A stretch of DNA of 32,390 nucleotides, from assembly GCA_001464315.1 (NCBI GenBank), contig LNFK01000068.1:1-32390 (forward strand). Reading direction: 5' to 3'. The notes below the pieces were generated by a model. The model was given only the letters and a program-made list of their open reading frames with translations, ran no database searches and was not told the DNA's origin. How positions within the stretch are numbered: position 1 is the first letter of the stretch; each line of letters begins with the position of its first letter. Below are positions 24,056-32,231 of the stretch, one piece after another. The position numbers were made by a program, and so were the translations under genes. This DNA is from Sphingomonadales bacterium Ga0077559 (GTDB lineage: Bacteria; Pseudomonadota; Alphaproteobacteria; Sphingomonadales; Sphingomonadaceae).

Positions 24056-25522
24056 ATGGACCCCGATAAATCTGAAAGCGACAGCATCTGGTGCCATGCA
24101 AAGGCCACCCGCGCGCACCCCATTATCGACGCTGCCGACTATTTCGAAATCATACAGGCAGCGATGATGAATGCCAAGTACCGGATCATGCTGATCGGGT
24201 GGGATTTCGATACGCGAATTGACCTGACACGCAGCCGTCGCAAGAAAGGCGATCCGCCCAAACGGCTTGGCGATTTCATCCTCTGGCTTGCCGACCGCAC
24301 GCCCGGCCTCGAAATCAAGCTGCTCAAGTGGAATATCGGCGCCTTGAAAATGCTCGGGCGCGGGCAGACCATTGTCGACGTTGCCAAATGGGCGATGCAC
24401 AAGCAGATCCAGTTCAAGCTCGACGGTGCGCATCCAGTCGGGTGCAGCCATCACCAGAAAATAGTCGTCATCGACGACAAGATGGCAGCGTGCGGTGGCA
24501 TCGACATGACCGCCGACCGCTGGGACACGCGCGATCATATCGACGGCGACCCAAGGCGCAGACGGCCTAATGGCAAATTATACGGCCCTTGGCACGACTG
24601 CACGATGCTGGTCGAAGGCGATGCGGCGGCGGCGCTTGCCGTGCTCAGCCGCGCGCGCTGGGCGCTCGCGGGCGGAGATCCGATGGAGCCCTGTCCTGCT
24701 GATGCCGTTTCGCCCTGGCCGGAGTTTCTGAAAGCCGATTACCAATATGTCGAAATGGGTATTGCCCGCACCCGCGCCGAATATGAAGGTGTATGGGAGA
24801 TCCGCGAGATCCAGCATCTGTTTCTGGAGCAGATCGCGAAAGCGAAGAAGTTCATTTACGCCGAGAACCAATATTTTGCCTCGCCAAAAATCGCCGATGC
24901 CATCGCCAAGCGGATGGCCGAGCCCGACCCACCTGAAATCATCATCGTCGGGCCGGAAAAAGCAGATGGCTGGCTCGAGCAGAGAGCGATGGACGGCGCG
25001 CGCGCGCAATTGGTGCGCGCGATCGGCGAGCATGACCGCGAAGGGCGTTTCGGGATATATATGCCAAAGACCAAGGGCGGCGATGCCATCTATGTCCACG
25101 CCAAGCTGATGATCGTTGACGACCGGATATTGCGGATCGGTTCGGCCAATATGAACAATCGTTCGTTGGGGCTCGACAGCGAGTGCGATATTTTTATTGA
25201 TTGTGATCGTCCGGGCAATGAAAGCGCATGCGCCAATATCAAGGCGCTGCGTGCAACTCTGCTTGCCGAACATTGCGGTCTGTCCACCGAGCGCGTAGCG
25301 CAATTGCTAGACGACGGCACCCCGATGCGGGACATTATCGCTCAACCCAGCGGCAATGGCCGCACACTCGACCGGCTCAAGCTACCAGATCTCGACGACA
25401 CAGAAAAAGCCATCGCCGACAACGCCGTACTCGATCCGGAAAATCCCGATGAAATGTTCGAACCTTTTTCAAGCCCCGGCCTATTCGCGCGGGTCCGAAA
25501 CTTACGGAAACCGCGCGAATAA
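24056..25522 (+). CDS. Phospholipase D-family protein with two HKD motifs
   Basis: A 488-residue PLD-superfamily enzyme. Two catalytic HxKxxxxD motifs are intact: H133/K135/D140 in HHQKIVVIDDKMAACGGID and H348/K350/D355 in VHAKLMIVDDRILRIGSANM, so a single chain can form one active site, as in phospholipase D and cardiolipin synthase. The sequence after the second motif, NNRSLGLDSECDIFI, is typical. There is no N-terminal signal peptide or membrane helix, unlike cardiolipin synthases; a cytosolic phospholipase or transphosphatidylase is likely, but nuclease action cannot be excluded. AGAGGAG lies six bases before the ATG. It is divergent from imuA, and the shared 95-bp region holds the SOS operator, so it might respond to DNA damage. 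Confidence 0.85.
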   Translation: MDPDKSESDSIWCHAKATRAHPIIDAADYFEIIQAAMMNAKYRIMLIGWDFDTRIDLTRSRRKKGDPPKRLGDFILWLADRTPGLEIKLLKWNIGALKMLGRGQTIVDVAKWAMHKQIQFKLDGAHPVGCSHHQKIVVIDDKMAACGGIDMTADRWDTRDHIDGDPRRRRPNGKLYGPWHDCTMLVEGDAAAALAVLSRARWALAGGDPMEPCPADAVSPWPEFLKADYQYVEMGIARTRAEYEGVWEIREIQHLFLEQIAKAKKFIYAENQYFASPKIADAIAKRMAEPDPPEIIIVGPEKADGWLEQRAMDGARAQLVRAIGEHDREGRFGIYMPKTKGGDAIYVHAKLMIVDDRILRIGSANMNNRSLGLDSECDIFIDCDRPGNESACANIKALRATLLAEHCGLSTERVAQLLDDGTPMRDIIAQPSGNGRTLDRLKLPDLDDTEKAIADNAVLDPENPDEMFEPFSSPGLFARVRNLRKPRE

Positions 25523-25529
25523 AGTCGGC

Positions 25530-28500
25530 TTACTCCCAATAATAAGGCAGGCGCTTGCGTGTGCCGGTCACTTCCTCATTGAGCGTAGCGGCATCATAAA
25601 GCCGTCCGCCGATCATGACCTTGAACACCTTGTCCGAATTGCGGATGTCGGCGCTTGGATCGGCATCGAGCACCACCAAGTCGGCAAGTTTACCCGCTTC
25701 GATTGAGCCTACATCCTTGTCGTAACCAAGCGAGCGCGCGGACTCGATTGTGCCCGCCGCGAGCGCCTCTACGGGTGACATGCCTCCGCGCACAAATGAC
25801 CATAGTTCCCAGTGCGCTGCGATGCCTGCTTCTTGCCCATGCGCACCAATAGCAACGGGCACGCCCGCCTTCGCCAGTTTATGTGCCTCGCGCGCGGCAT
25901 TATCGTCGACATAATCGTCCTCTGGCGCAATCTCTCGGCGTGCATTGTTGGCCGCAAGTTCGGTAGGCGGATAATGTTTTGCCATCAACGGATGGCGGAA
26001 CACTTCGGTGTGCGAGCGCCAATAGGGGTCACCTGCCGGGCCGCCGTAGGTCACGACCAGGGTCGGCGTATATCCGACCTTCGATTTCGAGAAAAACTGC
26101 ACCACGTCGTCGTAGAATATATCGAGCGGCACATTATGTTCGACCGTGGTGTTGCCGTCGGCAATCAGGTTCATGTCCATGCCGAACAACGAACCGCCCT
26201 CGGCAACCGAACGCATGTTTTCCTGGATCGCGGCAGCGACCACCTGCTGACGCTGTTCACGGCGCGGTTGGTTGTAGTTTTTGACGCTATGCGCGCCTTG
26301 CGCTTTCAACCGGCGGACATGGGCCAACGCGTCGTCAAGACTGTTGATTTCAGCATACACATCAGCGGCCTTTGCCCCATAAACGATTTCGCCTGTGGAG
26401 AACGAACGTGGCCCTACAATCAGACCTGCACGCTGCATCTCGACAGCGGGGAAAACAGTCGCCGCGCTGCTCGAAGGATCGTGCCGCGTGGTAATGCCCA
26501 TCGCGAGGTTGAGCATATTCACCCAGTTCTGCTGCGGGGTCATTTCGTCGACCCCATGCGGGCCATGCGCGTGAGCATCGACGAGGCCTGGGATGATGGT
26601 CTTGCCGGTGAAGTCGACGGTTTTCGCGCCTGCCGGAATTGACAGTTCGCCTGCGCGGCCGACCGCCTTGATCCGGTCGTTTTCGACCAGCACCACGCCG
26701 TTGTCGATGATGCCGCCGGTCTTGTCCGCCATCGTGACTATGCGCGCTCCGGTGAATGCGACCAGTCCCGAAGGCCGGTCCGATTTGATGGACATGGCAA
26801 GCGAGACGCCGGTCTTTGGTGGTTCGAACTTGGCTGGCTTGGCGTCCTTGGCCAAAGGCGCGTTGGGATAAAACGCGGCGGTTTGCGCCGAATAAAGCGT
26901 TGGCCCGATCGCCCAATGAAGCGCGTTTCCATTGTTGCTCCAATGGATATAGTCCGCGCCGCCGTTGCTGACCTTCGTGACCGGCAGCGGCCCGCCACTG
27001 GGCGACGCGCTAACCTCCTGCGTGCCTGGCATCAGCGGCATGACGAAGGCTTCGTAATTCTGACGGAAGGCGAAGTTGTTGCCGTCGGGCGATACTTCGT
27101 AAATGGTCGTCAGTTCACCGCTGGCATGGCTGCGTTTGGCTTCGCCGCTTAAGTCGGTGCTGACCAGCAAGCGCTTGCTCTGGCCGTTTTCCGTAAAGAA
27201 GACACGGTCGTTGCTGCTGCCAAAATGCGGAGCGGTACCGCCAGCATTGACGCGCACGACATCGCCGCCTGTTGCGGGCATGCGGTAAATTCCGGGCTGG
27301 TCGGACATCAAAGGCGAAGTCAGGCCGCCGCCTTGCTGCTTTTCAAATACGATGGTCTTGCCATCGGGCGAAAAGCGCGGGCGGGCATAATGGCCGGCCT
27401 GTGGCGTGACCTTTTTGGCCACCCCGCCCGATGCGGACATCGTGCGGATTTCGCCTAGGCCCTTGTCGGTCCAGGCAACATAAGCGATCGTTTTGCCGTC
27501 GCGCGACCAAGTTGGATAGCCTTCCATCTCGGACCCCGAAGTCAGCCTCCGCGCTGCGCCGCCGCTGGCAGATTTTGTCCAAAGCTTGCCCGTCGTTTCG
27601 AAAACTACCGTGCGCCCGTCAGGCGAAGTCACCACACTGCGTGGCATCGAGGTATTGAACTCGGCAGGCGCAACTTCGACCGGAGGGCGCGGCGGATCGA
27701 TGACCCCGCGTGTATCGGAAATGCGGAACGGAATTTCGCTCGAAGCGCCGCTTGGCCAATCGACCTTGCGGATCTTTCCGCCGGCCCAGAAATAGATGCT
27801 CTTGCTGTCGGGCGACCAGTCCATGTTCGGATAAACACCGGTGACGGCCCAGGTTTCCTGAACGTCTTGGTCGAGCGCATCATAAATCTTGCGCTCTTCA
27901 CCGGTCGACAGGTCTTTTACATAAAGCTTGGATTTGGTCCGTTCACGGCGGACGAAGGCGATTTTTTTGCCATCGGGCGATGGCGTCGCGCGCACCGAAC
28001 CGCCTGTGCCGGCAACTGCAGTTTCGGTTTTACCGGTCTCGATTTCGTAACGCTCGATATCGAAAATCTGGCCGTTCGAGTCTTGCGCATATTGGAAAAT
28101 CGGTCCCGGAGTAATGTTGCGAGTGTAATAGATATGCTTGCCGTCAGGAGCGTAGATCGGCTCGCCCAGTTCCTTCTGGTGCTGCTCGTTTGGCTTTTTG
28201 ACCAGTTGCACGCCAGCGCCGCCCGAAACATGATAGAGCCAGACCTCACCAGTGCCAAGCGACCGGCCAGTCGTGAAATGCTTCTTCGCCGCGATAAACC
28301 GTCCATCGGGGCTCCAGCTTGGCTGGTTGAGCAAGCGAAACTCTTCCTTGGTCAGCTGGCGCTTGTCCGAGCCATCGGCGTTCATGATCCAGATATTGTC
28401 GCCGCCGCCACGGTCAGAGGTGAAGGCGATGCGCCGTCCATCGGGCGAAAAGCGCGGCTGCGTCTCGAACGGCAACCCCTCGGCAATTCGCGTCGGCGTT

Positions 28501-28751
28501 CCGCCGGTCGCGGGGATCGTGTAGATATCGCCTAGCAAATCAAAGGCCAGCGTGCCGCCATCGGGGCTGACATCGAGGTTCATCCACGAACCTTCATTGG
28601 TGTTGATCTCGATTTGGCGAACCGTAAGGCCGGGAGGTGCGGCGACATCCCATTTCGGCGGCTTGTCGTCGGCGGCTGGTGCTTGCGCGAATGCGAGTGC
28701 CGGAATGCATGCCGCGCTGAGCAACAATGCAGGTTTCAAAATATTCTTCAT
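25530..28751 (-). CDS. Secreted beta-propeller/amidohydrolase fusion protein
   Basis: A 1073-residue exported protein. A signal peptide (ALLLSAACIPALAFAQA) is followed by a TolB-like propeller region, residues about 45-640, with many PD40-type blades (PRFSPDGRRIAFTSDRGG, PSWSPDGRFIAAKK, PTWSRDGKTIAYVAW, PRFSPDGKTIVFEK). The C-terminal 400 residues are an amidohydrolase: metal pair HAH in LVDAHAHGPHG (about residue 728), candidate lysine in AHSVKNYNQPR, and late His/Asp positions in VPVAIGAHGQEAG. The tail VGSIEAGKLADLVVLDADPS is the usual small domain. Such fusions are often annotated as amidohydrolase or peptidase; the substrate is not evident. GGGGAG lies eight bases before the start. It is convergent with the PLD gene, seven bases apart. 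Confidence 0.88.
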   Translation of the reverse strand: MKNILKPALLLSAACIPALAFAQAPAADDKPPKWDVAAPPGLTVRQIEINTNEGSWMNLDVSPDGGTLAFDLLGDIYTIPATGGTPTRIAEGLPFETQPRFSPDGRRIAFTSDRGGGDNIWIMNADGSDKRQLTKEEFRLLNQPSWSPDGRFIAAKKHFTTGRSLGTGEVWLYHVSGGAGVQLVKKPNEQHQKELGEPIYAPDGKHIYYTRNITPGPIFQYAQDSNGQIFDIERYEIETGKTETAVAGTGGSVRATPSPDGKKIAFVRRERTKSKLYVKDLSTGEERKIYDALDQDVQETWAVTGVYPNMDWSPDSKSIYFWAGGKIRKVDWPSGASSEIPFRISDTRGVIDPPRPPVEVAPAEFNTSMPRSVVTSPDGRTVVFETTGKLWTKSASGGAARRLTSGSEMEGYPTWSRDGKTIAYVAWTDKGLGEIRTMSASGGVAKKVTPQAGHYARPRFSPDGKTIVFEKQQGGGLTSPLMSDQPGIYRMPATGGDVVRVNAGGTAPHFGSSNDRVFFTENGQSKRLLVSTDLSGEAKRSHASGELTTIYEVSPDGNNFAFRQNYEAFVMPLMPGTQEVSASPSGGPLPVTKVSNGGADYIHWSNNGNALHWAIGPTLYSAQTAAFYPNAPLAKDAKPAKFEPPKTGVSLAMSIKSDRPSGLVAFTGARIVTMADKTGGIIDNGVVLVENDRIKAVGRAGELSIPAGAKTVDFTGKTIIPGLVDAHAHGPHGVDEMTPQQNWVNMLNLAMGITTRHDPSSSAATVFPAVEMQRAGLIVGPRSFSTGEIVYGAKAADVYAEINSLDDALAHVRRLKAQGAHSVKNYNQPRREQRQQVVAAAIQENMRSVAEGGSLFGMDMNLIADGNTTVEHNVPLDIFYDDVVQFFSKSKVGYTPTLVVTYGGPAGDPYWRSHTEVFRHPLMAKHYPPTELAANNARREIAPEDDYVDDNAAREAHKLAKAGVPVAIGAHGQEAGIAAHWELWSFVRGGMSPVEALAAGTIESARSLGYDKDVGSIEAGKLADLVVLDADPSADIRNSDKVFKVMIGGRLYDAATLNEEVTGTRKRLPYYWE

Positions 28752-29351
28752 CTTAAAGCTCCCCGATATATTTTCTTATATGCTGTCATGCCTAACGCTG
28801 CGCCGCAAGCACGCATGTTCGCTTCGATGATCGGAGGCCAGCGTTCTGCGAACAGCAAATTCGCGTTGGGTGCACTTACCTCGTTACCCGACCTTCGGAC
28901 GGCAAGAGCAGGCAACCGGGGTATACACTCCGAAACGGCTACCGCCTGCCAATGCTACCGATCCCGAGCAAACGCACGCAGGGGAATCAGCCGGTAACGT
29001 GGCCGGAAGCGCGGGAAGTTCGGGTGCCGGCGGATGTCTTCGTACGTGCGCAGCAGCTTTGCCTGCAGGATTGGGCCGCCCACGGAACGACTCACTTTTT
29101 AGGTGATGTCCTGTAATCGCCAGACTTGGCCAGCCACCTTTCGAGGCTCGGGCGCCGGTTATTGGTGCTGCGGATCGTGCTTTCGAATATTAGCGGCCTT
29201 TCGCCGAACAGCGAATGCTTATGGCAGACCTATCCCGTGTGGCTGGCGCGCAGCGTCGGCAAGGGCGTGACATATACGTTCAGCCGGAGTGCCCAATCAA
29301 ACGCGGCGCAGCCGAGCGGAATGGCTTTCGAACGCGCGATAATGTGAAACC
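28752..29351. other. Gene-poor gap with decayed-looking open frames
   Basis: No convincing gene. The first 50 bases are the leader and promoter area of the reverse-strand amidohydrolase. On the forward strand a frame is open from 28796 to the TAA at 29114-29116 (106 codons) with only one late ATG at 28952; its last part (VTWPEAREVRVPADVFVRAQ onward) has GC-rich codon use like real genes here. A second frame is open from the TTG at 29126 to the TGA just after 29344. Neither has a ribosome site or a family I recognise, so remnants of former genes are the likeliest reading. Confidence 0.3.
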
Positions 29352-29375
29352 CGGGGCGGGCCGCGACCCACCCCG
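29352..29375 (-). terminator. Hairpin terminator after the OmpA-family gene
   Basis: Stem CGGGGCGGG (29352-29360) pairing with CCCACCCCG (29367-29375), eight pairs plus one G-T wobble, six-base loop. On the reverse strand it lies eight bases after the OmpA-family stop and is followed by GGTTTC, a weak T-run; on the forward strand it is followed by CGTTTTC, so it may work in both directions. Confidence 0.6.
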
Positions 29376-29382
29376 CGTTTTC

Positions 29383-30276
29383 TTACAGTCCGTCGACGCT
29401 CTTGCTGACGAGGATGTTGACGGCAACGCGGCGGTTTTGCGCCTTGCCTTGCTCGCTTTCATTGTCCGCCAGCGGGTCGGCTTCGGCCATTCCGGTCGGG
29501 GTTAGCATGCGGTAAGGTTTCCAGCCGCAGGCCTGTTGCAGATGGTTGACGACCTTGGACGCCCGCTTTTCGCTCAGCGTCTGGTTATAGTCATAATCGC
29601 CGACCGAATCGGTGTAACCGACGACCAGCATCAGCGCGTTGTCGGTCGCGCTTGCCTGCGAGGCGGCGGCGCAAAGATCGGCCTGCGCTGCCTGCGACAG
29701 TGTCCATTTACCCGTGTCGAAATAGACGTTGGTCGTACCTTTCACATTATATTGGTCGATATCGGCAACGCGGCTGCGCAATGCTTCAGTCGCCGCGGTT
29801 TGCTCGGCAAAACCCTGTTCGGTCCCGTTTCGGATCATGCTGGCAGTTTTCAGATCCTTGTTCTGCAAACGGATCGAGCTGGCAACGAGGCCGCCGCCCC
29901 ATTGCACGGTCTTCGCCGTCACTGGCAGGCCGTTCAGCAACTGGTCGGTGGCAAGCTTTGCTTTGCCGAGCCCGAACAGTCCCGAGCTTGATCGAATCTG
30001 GGTCGACGCGCTCAACGACAACACGGTTCGGGTGCCATTGGGGCCGGTCACCTGAAGCCGGTCGTCCTTGCGCGCCGAAATGAAGCCCCTAATTTCGGGT
30101 CCTTCGGGCAGCCCGGTCAAGTCGGCCGGCGGCATCCCGGTGACGACGGTTCCGACCTCTGCCTCGACCGGCGGTAATTCCGATTGCTGTTCCTGCGCCG
30201 CTACACCGGCCCATGCGGGAACGGCAAGCACGGCGAGCAAAGCAAGCGTTTTGGGTTTTCTGGAATTCAAAATCAT
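29383..30276 (-). CDS. OmpA-family outer-membrane-associated protein
   Basis: A 297-residue exported protein. A signal peptide (TLALLAVLAVPAWAGVAAQ) is followed by an acidic stretch (about residues 30-60), a central domain of about 100 residues with repeated short strands (GFISARKDDRLQVTGPNGTR, then LLNGLPVTAKTVQWGGGLVA) that I do not recognise, and a C-terminal OmpA-like peptidoglycan-binding domain from NVYFDTGKWTL. The binding motif is VVGYTDSVGDYDYNQTLSEK, followed by RASKVVNHL and QNRRVAVNIL. It has no lipobox and no transmembrane beta-barrel pattern, so it is probably a periplasmic protein that holds on to peptidoglycan. GGGAG lies six bases before the ATG at 30276. It stands alone between two gene-poor gaps. 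Confidence 0.85.
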   Translation of the reverse strand: MILNSRKPKTLALLAVLAVPAWAGVAAQEQQSELPPVEAEVGTVVTGMPPADLTGLPEGPEIRGFISARKDDRLQVTGPNGTRTVLSLSASTQIRSSSGLFGLGKAKLATDQLLNGLPVTAKTVQWGGGLVASSIRLQNKDLKTASMIRNGTEQGFAEQTAATEALRSRVADIDQYNVKGTTNVYFDTGKWTLSQAAQADLCAAASQASATDNALMLVVGYTDSVGDYDYNQTLSEKRASKVVNHLQQACGWKPYRMLTPTGMAEADPLADNESEQGKAQNRRVAVNILVSKSVDGL

Positions 30277-30591
30277 ATCGGTCTCCCAATTATATATGCA
30301 GCCGGCATATGCGTTTCGCAGACCTTATCGGACCACCCCCCTCTTGATGGCGTGTCCGGCTGTTGGAAGCCCCCTTCATCTCGCGGCGCGGCGGCGAAGC
30401 CGGACCTGAACGCTATGCAAAGCCCGCGTGGGTGCACGAAGCTTTCTGGCAGATGAACGGAGGTGCGGCGGGAAGGGCGAGTGCCGATGTTGCGAGAGTG
30501 GTTTGCGACAAACGGTTGCAGAGCTGTTCTCGCAGAATTGCAGAAGTCGCATACCTTTCCGCTCTTCAGCCTTTTGCCACTGCGTAATTTT
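30277..30591. other. Gap with a possible small or remnant frame
   Basis: The first part (30277-30360) is leader and promoter region of the reverse-strand OmpA-family gene. From the TTG at 30363 to 30587 a forward-strand frame of 74 residues is open (PERYAKPAWVHEAFWQMNGG in the middle) with codon use like real genes, but it has no ribosome site, no ATG near its start and no family I recognise; a stop lies a few codons upstream. It could be the tail of a decayed gene or chance. Confidence 0.25.
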
Positions 30592-31068
30592 CTATCGGCT
30601 AATCGCCTTTTCCATCATCGCGCGATCAAAATGCTGGTCTCCGATCTGGACGACCTGATGCTCGATGACCGTAAAGCCAACCGCGGCAAAGGCGGGCTGC
30701 GCCATCAAGCTGGCATGGGTCCACAGGCGCGGTTCGTTTTGCAGAAGGGCCCTGTCTTCGATTGTATCGAACAGCCGCCGAAACAGACCGGTGCCTTGCG
30801 CCTCGGGCCGAATGAATGCGAAGTCGATATAGCCTTGGGACGCCAGGCTCATAAGGCCCACAGGGCGGTCGCCATCATGCGCGATGACAATGAGTTGGCC
30901 GGCCAAGCGCGCTGCCCACTCCTCCCCGCCCCTGCGCTCCGGCACCCAAGCCGCGCGCTGCACTTGCGTATATTTACTGACGCCGTTGCGGACGGCGTCG
31001 AAGACGATATCGGCAAGGTCGTCATAGTCAGAGGGTGCTGCCCATCTCAGCGTTTGGTTACTATTCAT
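30592..31068 (-). CDS. GNAT-family N-acetyltransferase
   Basis: A 158-residue GNAT acetyltransferase, which transfers an acetyl group from acetyl-CoA to an amine. The beta-strand/P-loop core is visible: LIVIAHDGDRPVGLMSLAS, then YIDFAFIRPEAQGTGLFRRL, which carries the Q/RxxGxG/A acetyl-CoA-binding motif (EAQGTG), then LWTHASLMAQPAFAAVGFTV, the usual fourth segment ending in a phenylalanine-glycine-phenylalanine-like turn. The N-terminal APSDYDDLADIVFDAVRNGV is the substrate-binding helix pair. The substrate is unknown. No ribosome site is seen before the ATG at 31068, and it stands alone near the rRNA operon. Confidence 0.85.
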   Translation of the reverse strand: MNSNQTLRWAAPSDYDDLADIVFDAVRNGVSKYTQVQRAAWVPERRGGEEWAARLAGQLIVIAHDGDRPVGLMSLASQGYIDFAFIRPEAQGTGLFRRLFDTIEDRALLQNEPRLWTHASLMAQPAFAAVGFTVIEHQVVQIGDQHFDRAMMEKAISR

Positions 31069-31195
31069 ATTGCCGGTTCAACTCAGGGAAAAAGTCTTGA
31101 TAGGGCAGGATGTTACCCACAATTGGAAGCGCAATGGTGACATCGAAACATAAGCGACCTTTTCGTTAGATTTCAAAATTCGTGCGCCGAGGCAG

Positions 31196-31501
31196 CTAGT
31201 ACTTTTGCAATAGGAGGCCAGCGACCGACAAGCGACGTAGAACGAGATTTAGCCTGTCGCCGTCAACAACAAGCGTCAATGCAATTTCAGCAATTCCGAA
31301 CCGCTCCATCAAAAGTGCAAGCTTCGGCCATGACTGCATTGCTGTCGGATTGTTTTCGTCCTGATCGAGGCTGGTCCTGTTTTGATAGAGGGTCTGTCAT
31401 CGGGCGTGGTTAAGCCTAAAGCCCACGGCATCGGCACCGTGTTATCGGAGCCCGTCCGCGACATACTGATTAAGCGCGTCCATTTCCTTTATCGATGGCA
31501 T
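31196..31501 (-). pseudogene. Possible decayed gene with two in-frame stops
   Basis: On the reverse strand a frame of 101 codons runs from the ATG at 31501 to the TAG at 31196-31198, interrupted by TAA at 31442-31444 and TGA at 31397-31399. The pieces read MPSIKEMDALNQYVADGLR, then HGADAVGFRLNHAR, then a 66-residue tail that includes MERFGIAEIALTLVVDGDRL. Both stops are one transition from Gln or Arg codons. The tail looks like protein, but I recognise no family. The remaining bases from 31069 to 31698 hold nothing else I can support. Confidence 0.3.
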
Positions 31502-31698
31502 CCAAGTGGCCAAAAATAAACCGGACTGGCCAAATAACGCAGCCGCGATGCCTTGAGGCCACTCGTCAACGCCAGTTGAGTTCGGTCCTGATCGGTGACG
31601 GCCGGTACAATGCGGTCAACCATAGTGTTGGCGCAGCGGCCAGTCGTGCTGGCAGTCGGCTAAACAAGGCTTCAATCCGGCCCTAACAACAAACAACA

Positions 31699-31725
31699 AA
31701 AAACCCCGCACAAGACGGGGTTTTT
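31699..31725 (-). terminator. Rho-independent terminator after tRNA-fMet
   Basis: AAAAACCCCG (31699-31708) pairs with CGGGGTTTTT (31716-31725) around a seven-base loop. Read on the reverse strand it lies three bases after the tRNA and is followed by a further T-run, closing the rRNA-tRNA operon. Confidence 0.85.
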
Positions 31726-31728
31726 GTT

Positions 31729-31805
<77 letters not shown>

Positions 31806-31845
31806 CCACCAACAGATCGGTGCCGAAACACGCGATCAAAACGAA

Positions 31846-31888
31846 AAAAGGCGGACGCTATCGAATTAACGACAGCCGTCCGCCTTTT
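31846..31888 (-). terminator. Hairpin with T-run between 5S rRNA and tRNA-fMet
   Basis: AAAAGGCGGACG (31846-31857) pairs perfectly with CGTCCGCCTTTT (31877-31888) around a 19-base loop. Read on the reverse strand it is followed by T residues (31849-31844), the shape of a terminator placed 52 bases after 5S and 40 bases before the tRNA. Confidence 0.75.
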
Positions 31889-31940
31889 GAATTATGAATG
31901 GGTTTGTCAAATGCACTTATATCATGAGCGCCTGCTGCAA

Positions 31941-32058
31941 TGCCTGGCGACGCCCTACTCTTCCAACGCTTAAGCGGTAGTACCATCGGCGCAGTTTGGT
32001 TTCACGGCCGAGTTCGGGATGGGATCGGGTGGGTCACAAACGCTATGGTCACCAAGCA
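31941..32058 (-). rRNA. 5S ribosomal RNA
   Basis: About 118 nt on the reverse strand. The 5' end TGCTTGGTGAC pairs with the 3' end GTCGCCAGGCA (with G-T wobbles) to form helix I, and the internal CCCGATCCCATCCCGAACTC and GATGGTACTACC segments are conserved 5S landmarks. The ends may be off by one or two bases. It lies downstream of 23S rRNA. Confidence 0.95.
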
Positions 32059-32178
32059 ATGAAGCAGGCGCTCACAATATGGAGCGACACCCTAAGGTAC
32101 CGCGTCCACACATAAGTGTATTTGGGTTATAATCGATGCCCGTGCAGGTAATATCTTATCTGGTGTGACAGTAACTAT

Positions 32179-32223
32179 CCGCCATCAACATGCTGAATTA
32201 ACCAGCACTGTCATTGATGGTGG
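32179..32223 (-). other. Possible rRNA-processing stem in the 23S-5S spacer
   Basis: CCGCCATCAA (32179-32188) pairs with TTGATGGTGG (32214-32223), nine Watson-Crick pairs and one wobble, 25-base loop, just after the 23S 3' end. Such stems in rRNA spacers often serve ribonuclease processing; the role here is inferred. The rest of the spacer (32059-32231) shows nothing else I recognise. Confidence 0.4.
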
Positions 32224-32231
32224 GACTCTTT

